Shown here: positions 1 through 12,144 of the stretch, in pieces | Numbering within the stretch: the stretch's first letter is position 1 | How the letters are laid out: every line of letters starts with the position of its first letter | NCBI GenBank assembly: GCA_034440635.1 | Contig: JAOTON010000774.1 | Coordinates: 44,496 to 108,495 of the forward strand | Reading direction: 5' to 3' | Length of the DNA: 64,000 bases | Origin: Lepas anatifera | Lineage: Eukaryota; Arthropoda; Thecostraca; Lepadidae | Program-made: the position numbers and the translations under genes | The notes under the pieces: generated by a model | Seen by the model: only the letters and a program-made list of their open reading frames with translations | Database searches by the model: none | What the model was told of the DNA's origin: nothing

Positions 1-1617
1 GGGATAAGGAGAGGACCCAAGCCACAGGTCAAGGCAAGGGGTAAAATGAAAAAAATCATCTGAGGTGACGACGCAGACATCATGTTCTTTCAGCCGGAAC
101 ACGTTCGGGTGATGAGACCCGATGTGTTAAGCCGCAGTTTACGACGGAACCAGCTAACCCTGTCGAGACACTACCAGCCGCGCGAGGCCCGCGTTGCCTG
201 GGGCGGCTACCGCAAGTGACTCCACCCGTATAATGGGGCCGTCTGACGGGCTGCGGCGCTGCCGCCGCCGCGCTGCGATGGCACCGCTGCAGTCTGGCAG
301 CAGAACAGATGCCAACTCCTCTACATTGTGACTTCACACACAGAAAACACAAGGAAATTATCGATGGAAGCAAGTGGGTTATGTCAGACAGACCCATGTT
401 GCAAAAAGAGGTTAAGTGTTGGAATCGGGCAAACTGGCGTTTGTCCCTATTCCTAGCATTCATTAACTAATTTGTATGGTGGTTGAAGATCGCGAGGGCT
501 TTCTTTTGATGGGACATTTTCAGCCTGGGACGAATTAAAGCCGGCAAGGCATGTCTAAAGAAAAGAAACAGGCGTACAAGGATTCTATCCATGAAAATAA
601 TACAAGCTTCATATAATTTTCCTCTTCAATCTGTCATAGGACAAAAATCAAAACGGAACAATAATCCTTCACACATGTTCCAATCATAAGTTTATCACAG
701 ATATTTGCCTACATGTAACAAACCTGCTTAACTGTCATTCCAGCATTCGCGATGAAAAACCCAGCCCACTCTGACGAGCACCTTTCTCTCCAATAGAGGG
801 AATGTGACACCTTCATGGGGCATATGTACATTGAGCTACCAGTCGCCTCTAGCATACCAAAAACTCCCGGTTCCATTTATTGTTTCTCTTAAATTTTGGT
901 ATTCACGGACAACAACGCGTCATAAGCGTGCTTCTTTAGAACACACTTCTCTTAATTAAGCCTACCCTATTCTTTGCCAAGCCGCCTGACTGCCGCCGCC
1001 AGCTGTTCTGCGGCAACTGGAGTCGGAGCGGGGCCGGTGGGACCGGATTTCACTCTCAACACAGCCTAATTCTCTGCAAATGGTGAGTTAGAAGACTGAC
1101 AAAGGTCTAATCAAGGAGTTTACGGCATACTCTTTCCCCTGCCTATCTCAGTTCAAATTCCATTTTAAACATGCAATATCGCCTTTAAGACAACAGGTAC
1201 GAGAAAAATGTACAATATTTTAAGCATACCTTCCCTGAATATCCATGAAGCGAGTGCTACCGTAGTGACAGCTGAAGAAAGTGATACAATTTACACACTA
1301 TATCCACTCACCAATTATTTAGTCAAGATAGGCATGGGAGCCACATCACAGCTAGGCTCGCCCATGACCAGTGTCGATGGGTACACCGCCCCGGCGCAGC
1401 GCAGCGCTGGGTGACGTCACGCGGGCCCAATAAAACCGCGATGGCAGTTATAGACATCCGCCTACCCCCCGGCTTCCCCGCAGGTAGCCGGCCTCCGCCT
1501 GCACCCCAGCCTCGGACCCAACAGCTCCATGCACGTCGGCGCCCGTCCGCCGGGCGGCGGCCGCAGGCACGCCAACACTGTGTAGGCGACCCTGAAAGTC
1601 CCCGATTGGGACGGGAG
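1..1617. other. Non-coding stretch, nothing recognised
   Basis: No open frame here has a recognisable domain or coding look. There are short GC- and CpG-rich patches near 160-300, 960-1050 and 1380-1600, and AT-rich sequence between them. No clear repeat, tRNA or transposon end was seen. Confidence 0.5.
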
Positions 1618-1760
1618 ACTCAGGGAACCTGGTGGACTGGGACGGCTGCAGATCAGGGAACCTGGTGGACTGGGACGGCTGCAGATCAGGGAACCTGGTG
1701 GACTGGGACGGCTGCAGATCAGGGAACCTGGTGAACTGGAACAGCTGCAGATCAGGGGAC
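1618..1760. repeat. 33 bp minisatellite, about 4 copies
   Basis: The unit beginning CAGGGAACCTGGTGGACTGG recurs at 1621, 1654, 1687 and 1720 with a decayed copy at 1753. The period is 33 bases. Because this is a multiple of three, open frames run through it on both strands; these are not genes. Confidence 0.95.
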
Positions 1761-1949
1761 GGTTGAAGACAGGGTATGCAGATGGCAGGCCGCTGACATA
1801 ACCTCACTGTATTTGGAATGTCAACATATCTAGCATGCAGATGCAAAATATGCTCAACAGCTCAGCAAAGGTGTACGATCTTGCACTTTTTTGACAATTC
1901 TAAATACCCCCAAAATCTCCCTAGATCTATCAAGGCAAATCTTTGATCT

Positions 1950-2156
1950 ATTTTTATTTTATTTTATTTCATTAGGGCAACTCCCATCAGGCACACTTGC
2001 CCAATTACAGGGAGTATTGGCGTGCGTGTTTAAGGATCCTCTCCACCGGGTCAGATCGGTCACGGAAGGCGGTTTCCCGCCGTGGGGATTGAACCCACGT
2101 TAATCCATGCTATCTGATCCGAAGACTGGCAACGAAGCCACTAGGCCACCCCGTCC
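1950..2156 (-). mobile_element. tRNA-derived SINE, copy 1
   Basis: Read on the minus strand, the element begins with a tRNA-like head (GGGTGGCCTAGTGGCTTCG), has a B-box-like GGGTTCAATCCCC and ends in an AATAAAATAAAA-type tail. The same family occurs on the plus strand at 32060-32254, with matching head, body and tail. The pol III boxes and A-rich tail identify a SINE; the source tRNA is not clear. Confidence 0.85.
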
Positions 2157-3738
2157 ACTCTTTATATATACCTACTTCCTCGCCGAATTTCCTTGACGTA
2201 AATTTTTGACGCAGCCAAGTGATAAAAATGTTTTGTAGCGACCAAAATGATCACAAATCCTCACATAATTCACAAGCTCAGGATTTTAAACAGAATGGGG
2301 AAACATTCAAGGATTTGAAAGCATATTTAAGTACTGTCTTTGAGAGCATATCGTAAGCCCCCTGGTTTTGCATTTCGTTTGTCCGAAAATTTCCCCTTCG
2401 CTCCGAAGTAAGCGTTTCGTGAGCTGATTGCTTCGCCCTCTGCACCCCACATCCAGGGGTGTGGAATCGTGAAAAAGATTAGAGGCCTGTTCCGTTTGTC
2501 AGCACAGTTTTGTCCAATCAGCGAGCAGCGTTCCACCTACGTCACAGGACTGAAGCCTCTCCCGGTGCTTTGCCGTTCAAACCATTGATAACAATTTCGT
2601 TGAGAAGGGGGAAGGGAGAGCGTATATATGCCAATCGGTATTTGCAGCAGACCACCGCACTGGTCTAAGGCGTACCCACTCAGTGCGTAGGTAGGTACGT
2701 TTTCCTTACCCTGGGCCATACTCTAGTGAGCTGGTTTCAGATGTGGCTTAAAAGCCTTGAAGAGTATTTTTCAATGTTTAGAGGCACTGGTCAGGGGCAT
2801 TTGCGTCGCTCCAAAAGCATGCGGCACTACATGCATGTTCCCATTGCCCTCTTCGTACTGCACGGCGCTTGAGCTGGTCCGAGGAGGCTGGACTGGGCTG
2901 GTGCACCCGAGCGACCAGGAACTCCGCCCTGAAAATGCTAATTTCTCCGCATAGGGTGAAGTTTGGGATGAGTCAAATATGGAACTAGGATGTTCAGCAA
3001 CACTACTATCTCTGATCCAATTCTATTATAAATGTGCAAAAATCTAAAAAAAACTCTGGCAGATGACATACAAATTTGCGACGAAATCAGGACCAAAAGG
3101 TTTTGCTGTACCCTGAAGCTTAAATTAGAAAAAGTTATGGATTAGGTACGTATCCGAATGGATACCGCATCCAATCCTCCCATTCATCTGATTGGGTCAG
3201 ATCGGCGATGTCCTTTAACTAGTTTTGGACCCGGATTGGGATTGTGTACCAGTTTTTTTACGTCGATTTAGTAGCCTTTTTTAATATAGATCGTGTTTGG
3301 ATTGGTAGTCCTGGTGTGCAAACGGACCGGCCCGGATTCGGCCGGAAACATCGGACGGACCACATCGGAATTTCCTTAGCCATCAGGTATTCTCAATACA
3401 AAACAGACCCCAAAAGCTTCTGAATCAGAAGATACTAGGCGATAGAGGGTAGAACGTGACAGGGATGATCAAGATTGTTATGGCGATGATCATGGCATAT
3501 TTGTGATCATTTTATCTCACCATTTTGTGCAATTGAGGGCTAAAACATCATCGTATACTGGGTCCTCAATGCAGCCCCTTGATTATAGCCTTGGCTATGA
3601 CAATTTCACAATAAATATTGGTTGCTCTGAAGGTTAAAAGTCCCCAAAGAAAGAAGATAACAATATTCACCGCATCATTCCTTATAAAGTCACTGATCGG
3701 TATCTCCAGTTCACAGGTTCGGTAGTGGAACTACCAGT
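2157..3738. other. Non-coding stretch with a short relic of the 53-64 kb palindrome family
   Basis: No gene is recognised. The segment 2510-2575 (CCAATCAGCGAGCAGC followed by a GTCACA-GACT block and AGCCTCTCCC) resembles part of the giant palindrome arm near 54325-54375, so a diverged copy of that element may lie here. The rest shows nothing. Confidence 0.4.
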
Positions 3739-4128
3739 TCAAATGTAAAACCACGCAGAAACATCGTTTAAGAAGATAAGCTGGCGTTTCAAAGAAGGCT
3801 CCCAGTCCCGCCCGGCTCCGGCGGAAAGCCCGCGCCACGGCGCGGAGCTGGCGGCTGCTGACCCAGCGCCGGGCGCCGGCGCTGAGCCGAGACACCATGC
3901 ATATGGGAGTGAGCGAGCCTGAGATAGCGGCGATAGCTCCGCTCTTCCATCAGGACCCGACGGCGCTCCTCCGACTCCGCATTTGGGGGTAACCGCACAG
4001 ACAGCAGATTGAGGCTGGAGGCCGAGGTGAGGACGGCGCTGACGGCGTCGTCCGCCCGGCGCCCCGGCCCCGGCGATATGGCGACACGGCGCCGGTGGCA
4101 ACGGCGATACAGTCTTTGACAGTTAATG
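3739..4128 (-). other. GC-rich patch with an unassigned coding-like frame
   Basis: A minus-strand frame stays open from about 4125 to 3790. In its middle it has a charged, protein-like stretch (ESEERRRVLMEERSYRRYLR) followed by LAHSHMHG. I do not recognise the family. No convincing acceptor precedes it, and GT sites after HMHG are weak. High GC leaves several frames open here, so this may be a host exon or chance. Confidence 0.2.
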
Positions 4129-4656
4129 CTATTTTAGCTTAGAGTGTGTGGTGTAAAGACAGGGTGGAGAGTCATCAGGCTGGGAGCTCAAGGTGTGAAG
4201 GTCCATTTCAGCATTTGAAGCTTTGTCCATTGGCACTAACGTGTTAATGGTGACAATGTAGTCGTAATTACTCGTTAAAACCATCCAGGTGAGTGTGGGA
4301 GGATTTATTTAAACAAATGATTGATCTACTCAAATAGGAAATACTGTTATTAACCAATATAATGTAGGAAAAACGTAGGTAATACAAAGATTGTTGTAGC
4401 ACTATCACGAACTTTCCAAACATATAGAAATGTATACAAAGTTCCTGAGACGAAAACAACCACATGTTTTGACTTTAATGAAGGTTTAATCTTGCGAGTC
4501 TGGGCACTCCGAAACAAATATAAACTTCCGTCATGCCCCTCCAAAGAAATGAAGCTCCAATCTCATTCTGGATGAAATAATATAGGTACTTACCCAACAC
4601 CCAATTGCTTTAGAAACACAACACCTTAAAAACATGATGAAGAGCCATTTGACAGG
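4129..4656. other. Non-coding AT-rich stretch
   Basis: Nothing recognised; short open frames on the minus strand are low-complexity and show no family signature. Confidence 0.4.
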
Positions 4657-4660
4657 TTAA

Positions 4661-5503
4661 CACGCGCATTGACGGGGGTCTGAGCCACCTTCGCATTGAC
4701 GGGGGGGGCGGGTACCCGCCCCCTAAGATCTCGAGAACCACGGTAGGTAGCGAAAAACGGTAAACGGCGTTGGGCTGCCCATCCACTTCTCCATCGAAAA
4801 CATTTGAACCATTTTTTGTCAGGTCACATTTAAGGTCACGAGAGGTCAAAACATGCCCGTCATAGGGATAACATGTAAAATTCAGTTTGTCGGGCATTAC
4901 ATCTGAACAAGTAAAGATAGAGCAAAACGACTTGAACTATATGAATCCTCTTAGCAAGCCGAATCGAATGATATATAATTTGACCTTGCTAGGTCAAATC
5001 AAGGATTTGACCTAACCTGAGGTCAGGTCAGGGTCAAATTATCTAAAATGCATATCATTAGAACCGCAAAGCTCAGGCGAGTCTAATGCAGCTAAAATAA
5101 ATGCTCTATCACCATCCGTTACTGAGTTATTCCGTAAAAACCATTTTTCCCATGTATTTCCAATGGAGAGGTCATGCGTCGTACCTGACCTTAGGTCATC
5201 GATATCAAAAATACCGGAACATATTTTAGAGAACTCGGTGGGGCCATTATGTGATATGAGTTTCAATCGGATAAGTTCACCCTGCTCCGACTTATGCTAT
5301 CTTAAACTTTTTTTGAGGTCGGGTCACTTGACCTGTACTGGTGACCTGACCTGAGATGACCCTAACCTTAAAATTTTCACAGAAGTTGTAAAAATGATGA
5401 GGGAAAAGGTATACCAAGTACGGCGGCGCTACGCGCCGCCGTTTTTCTACCATCTCCGAAAAACCCGAGGGGGGCGGGTACCCGCCCCCCGTCAATGCGC
5501 GTG
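4661..5503 (+). mobile_element. TTAA-flanked CACGCGC element, copy A
   Basis: The element starts CACGCGCATTGACGGGGG and ends with the reverse complement. It is flanked by TTAA at 4657-4660 and 5504-5507, as expected for TTAA-specific DNA transposons such as piggyBac or Kolobok. Just inside each end is the GC-rich palindrome GGGGGCGGGTACCCGCCCC. The body has many AGGTCA/TGACCT motifs, some overlapping as AGGTCAGGTCA. No transposase is encoded, so it is non-autonomous. It forms an inverted pair with copy B. Confidence 0.85.
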
Positions 5504-5579
5504 TTAACAAAAAGGTAAAGGTACACACTGGCAAATTGGAAATTAAATATATTAAAAATCAACATGTGGACGCATTTTG

Positions 5580-5644
5580 TTACTTCTTCAGCGTATGTTT
5601 GAACACACGCTGAATAACTCTTCAAACATACGCTGAAGAAGTAA
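5580..5644. repeat. Perfect 23 bp hairpin at the centre of the A/B pair
   Basis: Bases 5580-5602 and 5622-5644 are exact reverse complements, separated by 19 bases. The hairpin sits in the 162 base spacer (5508-5669) between copies A and B, close to the midpoint of the whole 4657-6515 palindrome. Confidence 0.95.
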
Positions 5645-5673
5645 TGATACGCGTCCGTGTGTTTGATTCTTAA

Positions 5674-6511
5674 CACGCGCATTGACGGGGGCGGGTACCC
5701 GCCCCCCTCGGGTTTTTCGGAGACAGTAGAAAAACGGCGGCGCTACGCGCCGCCGTACTTGGCATACCTTTTCCCTCATCATTTTTACAACTTCTGTGAA
5801 AATTTTAAGGTTAGGTCATCTCAGGTCAGGTCACCAGTACAGGTCAAGTGACCCGACCTCAAAAAAAGTTTAAGATAGCATAAGTCGGAGCAGGGTGAAC
5901 TTATCCGATTGAAACTCATATCACATAATGGCCCCACCGAGTTCTTTAACATATGTTCCGGTATTTTTGATATCGATGACCTAAGGTCAGGTACGAGGCA
6001 TGACCTCTCCATTGGAAATACATGGGGAAAATGTTTTTTACGGAATAACTCAGTAACAGATGGTGATAAAGCATCTATTTTAGCTGCATTAGACTCGCCT
6101 GGGCTTTGTGGTTCTAATGACATGCATTTTATATAATTTGACCCTGACCTGACCTCAGGTCAGGTCAAATCCTTGATTTGACCTAGCAAGGTCAAATTAT
6201 ATATCATTCGATTCGGCTTGCTAAGAGGATTCATATAGTTCAAGTCGTTTTGCTCTATCTTTACTTGTTCAGATGTAATGCCCGAAAAACTGAATTTTAC
6301 ATGTTATCCCTATGACGGGCATGTTTTGACCTCTCGTGACCTTAAATGTGACCTGACAAAAAATGGTTCAAATGTTTTCGATGGAGAAGTGGATGATCAG
6401 CCCAACGCCGTTTACCGTTTTTCGCTACCTACCGTGGTTCTCGAGATCTTAGGGGCGGGTACCCGCCCCCCGTCAATGCGAAGGTGGCTCAGACCCCCGT
6501 CAATGCGCGTG
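5674..6511 (-). mobile_element. TTAA-flanked CACGCGC element, copy B
   Basis: This is the inverted partner of copy A, alike over nearly all its length by eye, with TTAA at 5670-5673 and 6512-6515. The asymmetric end (a second CATTGACGGGGG unit about 35 bases in) is on the right here and on the left in A, which proves the opposite orientation. A 23 base everted arrangement of TGACCT and AGGTCA sites lies near 6147-6169. Small differences separate A from B, so they are two copies rather than one molecule read twice. Confidence 0.85.
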
Positions 6512-6515
6512 TTAA

Positions 6516-9500
6516 TATATCTAATATCCAATTTGCCAGTGTGTACCTTTACCTTTATAGTTAACCTTAAAAGCACACGCATTCAGTTAAAACATGTTTA
6601 ACCGTAGGATGAAAAAAACACTTATGCAGCAATTTTCATTGACCAGTCATTCAATTTAATCTCCAAGCCCAAAGTTCGCGCACCACCCATTTCTGAAGAA
6701 TCTGTAAGAAGGTATGTGCCTCAAAGCACGTGGAACTGAGGGTGTTAGCCTCGATAAGAGCGCTTGTGCCACCTGTGCCCGCCCGCCTCCCCAGCCCGCA
6801 ACCCCCGCCGCTGTGCAGGAACAACACGCACCGCATTAAAACCACCTATACCCGCCGGAATTCCGCCGTCACTTCACACTCGAGCGCGGCGGCATCCAGC
6901 GAATAATAACATTACGGTGTTGTGGGCGCAGCCTTCAATTACATTTGTCTAATGAATGCGAGGCGGGCCGCCGCGGTCGCGGCCGCTGCCAATTAATTCC
7001 AGCCAGCCATCGCTCACGCAGCGGATGGATGGCATAGCGGGCGTGCTGCGCCGCCGCGGCGCGGCAGAGGCTACCCTGTCGGCGGTGTCCGGTGACGGCG
7101 ACAGCGGGCGGCCTGTTGTGTATGGTACGGCAGCCGCCTACAGGTCACCACCCAGTCGGGCGACAGGCGGAGGCAGCAGCCGTCCCCGTCACCTTCCACT
7201 GATTTCACGTCTCCCCCACTGTTCACGCAGCCGTGCCGACCAAAACAGTCCATTGGGAGGGAGCCCACAGGTAAAATGTCACATAACTCGGTCATCATTG
7301 AGCACGATCAACTGTCTACATGCTCAAGATAATCAACCCCACTACTCTACTTCACACTCCGTAGCGTAATATCTACCCTGTCACAGCTTTCGGGCTGATT
7401 GGTACAAATACCACCATTGCTGGTAGGTCCAAAAAAATCGTCTGTCAATACAGGGTGGCGCAGGCGCTTCAGACGAGAGGACGAGGTCGGAAAAGTCACT
7501 GTTATTAGTCTTCTACTCACAGAGCTGGCATTCCCATCCCCAAAATAGCGATGGATTATATCCCAGGACGTCACTATAGGAGGATCACTGTCGACAGCTT
7601 GATTTGCGTGACCCGACTTTCTCCGCGCGTAACCTCTCTCTCGGCGTCGCCAGACCGCAATGGAGGCAGTCGCGCGCGACGGGCCAGCAGGCTGCTGCAC
7701 TGTCCCCACACGAGCCGGCGGCCGGCGCGTCACAGCCGCTCCTCTCTGCGCCCTCCGTCCTATGCCGTGTCACGCTGCGTGCGGGGAGATCGGGTGTCCG
7801 CGCGGTCACGCGGTGCAGCTTTCTGCCAGGTCGAGTATCATGGCGGCCCTTCGGTGAGGTGACAACAGCTCGGGATGAAGCAAACATGAATAAGTAGTCT
7901 TAAGAAGAAGAGATGGCACCGTGCGGATAAGAGTTAAAATCGCATTCTGCCTGAATCATCACAGTAAATGGATATACTGAGCCAATTTGCTACACACTCA
8001 GCTTAGAACGCCAGCCAGAGGTAGTAAATGGTCATATGGGTGTATCAGTTTGTTCCGACTAACTTCTCCCAAGATTGCAGTTCTTTGCATTTTTTTCATG
8101 CCTAACGGCATGGCATAAGCTGCTCATTTGTTTATTCACGATCGTTACAAACTGAGCTTTAGCTGATTTCCATTGTACCCCAAAAATCTATGACTGAGGA
8201 TTCGGGTCAAATCACGTGCATGCCTAATCGCCCGGTCACAGGACAACTGTCCCGTCGTCTAACGGCAGCGTCGCCGCTCCATTCAACTCCGCGCTGAACT
8301 TAAGTACCAGAACGGCCGAGATAGTCGACACAATAACGAAATGAATGAAAAATGGAACATTTCTTGTGGACTGTTGGAATAAGAACACGCGCCTTGCTTA
8401 AGGTTGCCTGGCAATCACCATTTTCCGGAAAGAAAGTGATATTGCATTTTTGTCGCTTATTCCAATCGACATATTTGGTGAAAAGTCACTCCCTCTGATT
8501 ATTGTGCTTAAGTCCAACACAAATTAGCAGCACGTTTCTTGCAGGAGAAAAACAGGAAGATTAGTTTAACACAACTTCACCGGGACATACAAGTTTGACC
8601 GCGGGAGGCTGGGCTACAATTTTTACCCTGAATTGCCAATAAACTGCAGTGGAATGCGTTGAACTTTGACATGGTATGCGCACGGCTCCCACCATCGGCT
8701 GCATAGCCCTGTGCAATGGGACGGTGTAATTGGTGGCCTGGGAAGCCGCGGCCGAAGGGCGCTGTGTGCGGCGGCAGGGGTGCTGCACTACTCTGTGTGT
8801 GGCAGGAGTGTTGTGTGCCCAGGTGTTCAGTGGTGAGTTCACACCATTTGACGCCGGTGATTACTGTTTGCGGTTTAAGCCGAGTCGCGGCGCTTCCGAA
8901 TTACCCTTCGGCAGAGCTCGCCGACATGCCTCTGTGTCACCCAAGTGCAACAAAGACGTGCCATGTGACAGCGCACACATTTCACGCTAAACTAGTGTGA
9001 AATGACACATCTGTTTCAAGCGTGAGCTAGAACCTTTGTGCCGTGAGAGAATCCATACGACGTGAGTCTAGTGAAGTTTTGATATTGTTGATAGCTTGAA
9101 TGGCACCGGGATCGAAGTGACGTCACACAGAAGCTTGGTATCGTGGATTCCAGACGGGGCACCACGGATGCTGTGAATAAGCCAAAGGCACCGCGGCCCA
9201 ATTGGTAAGCCTTCAGGAAAGGCGGCAGCTCGCAGCTGATCTGACACATCGGGATGACTGTAAGGTATGGAAGGTGGTTATCTCAGTCGAAATTTCTCTA
9301 CAGTCGGGAAACTTCCCAGAATCAGGACAAACGCGGCTCTAGTCTGAGCAGGACTGGCTCTCTCGGAGACCACCACTCTCTGAAATGCTTCTGAACTCTT
9401 TTGCCCGGCATCTCCGTCCGAACAGCTGGTATCAGCTCGAATACACCATTGGTCAGATAACGGGACAAAAAAGCAAATCAATCCTCATATCATATCCAAT

Positions 9501-9885
9501 TCGCACATGTCCAACTAGTAAGGCTAATGTGCGGACACAGTGCCTGGTGTCTGGTGTGACCTCTGAGCGGGTGGTCTGCTGACTGTGTCCGTGTTCGGGG
9601 CCGGGGCGCCCCGCCGCTGCGGCCGAGCCTCTGACCCCGCCGCTGACCCGGCGCCGGCCGTTTACCGACGCCTCACTACCAGACGCCCACGTCGCCGGCC
9701 ATAGCCGTAATCAATTCTCAATGCTCCTCACTGGAGGATGCTTTATGTGGTGCATTGTCTCGTTTTGAGCGCAGCCATTACGGCAATATTTATTGGCGAC
9801 TGGGCCACAAAGGCGCGCGGGAGCGGCCCGGGTCGTGACCAGGAGGTGGCGCCTGCCGACGCCGCCCGGACTCATAGCCGGCCAG
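6516..9885. other. Non-coding stretch with CpG-rich patches
   Basis: GC- and CpG-rich sequence lies at about 6760-7260, 7600-7860, 8700-8960 and 9585-9700. It produces many overlapping short open frames on both strands, none with a recognisable family. A GTGAGT donor-like site at 8834 follows a short hydrophobic frame, but there is no support for an exon. Confidence 0.4.
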
Positions 9886-10170
9886 CTGCACAGCTGTGCT
9901 ACACTAGGGTCGTTAAAAAACATTTTTCTACTTTTCAGACTCTAATCCACTTTTTTCCCATTATACGTTCACTTCTGATTTCAATGAGCCACATTCCAAG
10001 CATGTACGACAATGGGAAAGATCGCCTCAAAACGGTTAAAGATTTCATGTTTCATGCGCGATTGGCCGCCCGGCGTTGCAGTCCCCCCTTGTTAAATTGG
10101 TATGAAAGGGGTGCATAACCTACCAGTAAAGACAGCGTGACATGTGCGTGCGTATAAGAGCGGTAGATGG
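9886..10170 (+). repeat. Left arm of 285 bp inverted repeat
   Basis: The segment starts within GCACAGCTGTGCTACACTAGGG and ends in GCGTATAAGAGCGGTAGATG. It recurs inverted at 15590-15875, with scattered differences and small indels. The CACTAGGGTCGTTAAAAAA edge looks like a transposon end, but the similarity also extends about 16 bases outside it. Confidence 0.85.
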
Positions 10171-10329
10171 GATTGTGTGTGTGTTGGTGCTTTAGGGCGC
10201 TTCGGCTGCCAGGGCCATATAGCGCGCCTATCAGGTCAGTTTAGTCTAGTCTTGGATTACGCTTTGTTGTTGGTGTCAAGCTTCCTACGGACAGCTAGAA
10301 ATGGCCCAGACTCGGGCTCTGTCACCCAC

Positions 10330-11276
10330 TCAAACCCTGTATGGGCTGTAAATGATATGGAAACCTATCTCAGTCAGGTACGATAAAACGCGGTTAAAGT
10401 CTGTCGTTGGGTGTTTACCAAGAATCTCCGCCATCGTTTTCCTAGAGAGGAAGCGGTTACGCACTTCGCGTAGTCCTGCACACGCATCAGTGTCTGAGAG
10501 AACGTGCCCGACGCTCAGTCTTGCGCCACAATGGGTGCAATAGTTTGGTGCGGCGCCACAAAGGTAGTGTCCATGTGTTATGAATGTGTGGCCGATGCGG
10601 AGACTAGCCAAACACACCTCCTCTCTCCTACTTCGCCGGGCGCTCGACTCCCAGTGACCTATTGTTGTCCTGAGACGTTTCAGAGCACAGCCCGGTTCAA
10701 CATCCCATCTCGTCTGCCACTTTGAGGAGAAGAAATTATTGATATCAGCCTTCAGGTCACCCGCTGGTACCCGGAACCTTCGCTGGGGGCTCAACCACGA
10801 CGCAGATTTGGCGGCTTCATCCGCCAGTTCATTCCCGGGTATACCAACATGACTTGGGACCTATAAGAACTTAATTTCGATACCGTGAGATGCAGCAGTG
10901 GTCAACAGTTTTAAAATCGCGGGTACGAGCCATGATGAATGTGATAGACTAGAGCGGAGAGCTGCCAGCGAGCTGGCTGAGTCGGTGATTATCAGGTGAT
11001 GTTTCTCGGGGAGCTGACGGATATACCGTATGACCTGTAAAATAGCATATAGTTTGGTGGTAAAAACCGACACAGTTCTCGGGAGACCAAAACATCGACG
11101 GATTCCTTCGCCTGTGAAGGCACACCCGGCACCAGCAGCTCCCTTGGATTCGTCAGTGTAGAACTTAAAGTAGGCTGGGTATGAGCTTATCTTTTCTAAG
11201 GCTAGTTGTGCGAGTTCTGATGGGGCTGTTCTCGTTTTCCCGTGCTGCATCAGCTCAAAATCGCATTCAACAGTAG
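10330..11276 (-). pseudogene. Jockey-like non-LTR retrotransposon, RNase H and C-terminal end, broken
   Basis: On the minus strand the frame reads as an RNase H domain: YTDES (first Asp), TTKLYAIL, ITDSASSLAAL (third acidic residue), then VPSHVGIPGNELADEAA. It ends in a Cys/His-rich tail (CTHCG...GHVLSDTDAC). These are the ordered features of the 3' end of a Jockey/R1-type ORF2. It is dead: a TAG at 10861-10863 replaces the usual Trp before VPSHVGI, and the RNase H Glu expected before LYAIL reads Lys. Codons continue in the same frame across the stop. The rest of ORF2 is displaced to 13194-13589. Confidence 0.85.
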
Positions 11277-11343
11277 TTCGGCGCCATGGTCATGGGTGGA
11301 GAATTGTTCTGAAACTTACCCCGGCCGGCGACCGATGCCTGGC

Positions 11344-11600
11344 CAGTGGCGGATCCAGCGCACCTGTTTATGGGGGGCAAAAAAATAACCAGGGCTCGTC
11401 GACCGGGGGGTGCGTGGTGTGGGAAACTACGTTGGCGTGGCCTTTATTGTGTCCACGGGGGGTGGGGTGTGAAGTGGTGTTGGCGTGGTGTTGGATTTTG
11501 TGTCGTCGATCGGGAGAGAGGGGGCGCTAATTTGTATTGTTAGTCCCCCACATATTTTTTGGAGGAAGGCTAGGCCCATTTTGCCCCCTGGATCCGCCAG
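11344..11600. mobile_element. Short non-autonomous DNA element with CAGTGGCGGATCCAG end
   Basis: The left end reads CAGTGGCGGATCCAG and the right end reads CTGGATCCGCCAG, with GGGGGCAAA-type sequence just inside both. This resembles hAT-type termini (compare the element at 41620). A target duplication is not evident. Confidence 0.5.
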
Positions 11601-12087
11601 CTTGCCTTGAATGCTTCCAGTGTACCTCGTACTCCAGAGGAATAATAAAATGGACAGTTTCCCCGGGCCAAAAACTGCCATGCCTATTGCTAAGGTCAGC
11701 TGTGGAGGTCCACAGTGGTCCATTGAAAAGTAAAAGAGCACAAAACAGACCAAAACAGTAAAGACGAAACACAGAATCTCGTTTTATTTTCAATAACAAC
11801 TTGTATGATCTTTTGAGGCAATGAATGGCCGCAAAAAGGTATTCCTGGAAAGGGACACGGTAAATGGCATGGGCAAAATATATCAGAACGATGACGAGGA
11901 AGAGGGACGTCCTCGGGTATGTGTTGACTTGATCGCGATGTTGGTGCTGGGATACCCATCCGGGGAACGGCTGATCGAATGCTTCCTGCAGAATAAACAA
12001 ATGTTAATAAGAGAGTTATTTTACAACTAAGTGAACAGGCAACGTCGGGTAATATCACGGTGGCCTTAGTTTCAGCTGAAACCTGGA

Positions 12088-12144
12088 TGGGCTTTTATTG
12101 GGGTTTAACGACGCACCAACTGCCAGGGTCATACGGCTGGATGG
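12088..12144 (-). mobile_element. SINE 3' tail fragment
   Basis: Read on the minus strand, this contains CTGGCAGTTGGTGCGTCG followed by TTAAACCCCAATAAAAGC. The same tail motif is seen near 23053-23095, 14565-14762, 45697-45890 and 56171-56260. It is a 5'-truncated copy. Confidence 0.6.

Noticed and set aside
2040..2156. Candidate tRNA gene on the minus strand
   Set aside because: A-box and B-box-like parts are present, but the sequence is part of a longer repeated SINE with an A-rich tail and lacks a proper tRNA cloverleaf.
5909..6136. 75-codon frame (MKLISHNGPTEF...) seen in both A and B copies
   Set aside because: It is open in both copies only because they are near-identical duplicates. 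It has no family signature, and related copies E and F do not keep it.
4657..6515. Assembly fold-back as explanation for the A/B palindrome
   Set aside because: A and B each have their own complete TTAA borders and differ by substitutions and small indels, and the spacer is not mirrored outside the hairpin.
8725..8850. Possible signal-peptide exon (CVAGVLCAQVFSG) before a GTGAGT site
   Set aside because: The frame has no good start, lies in CpG-rich sequence with other open frames, and no second exon was found.
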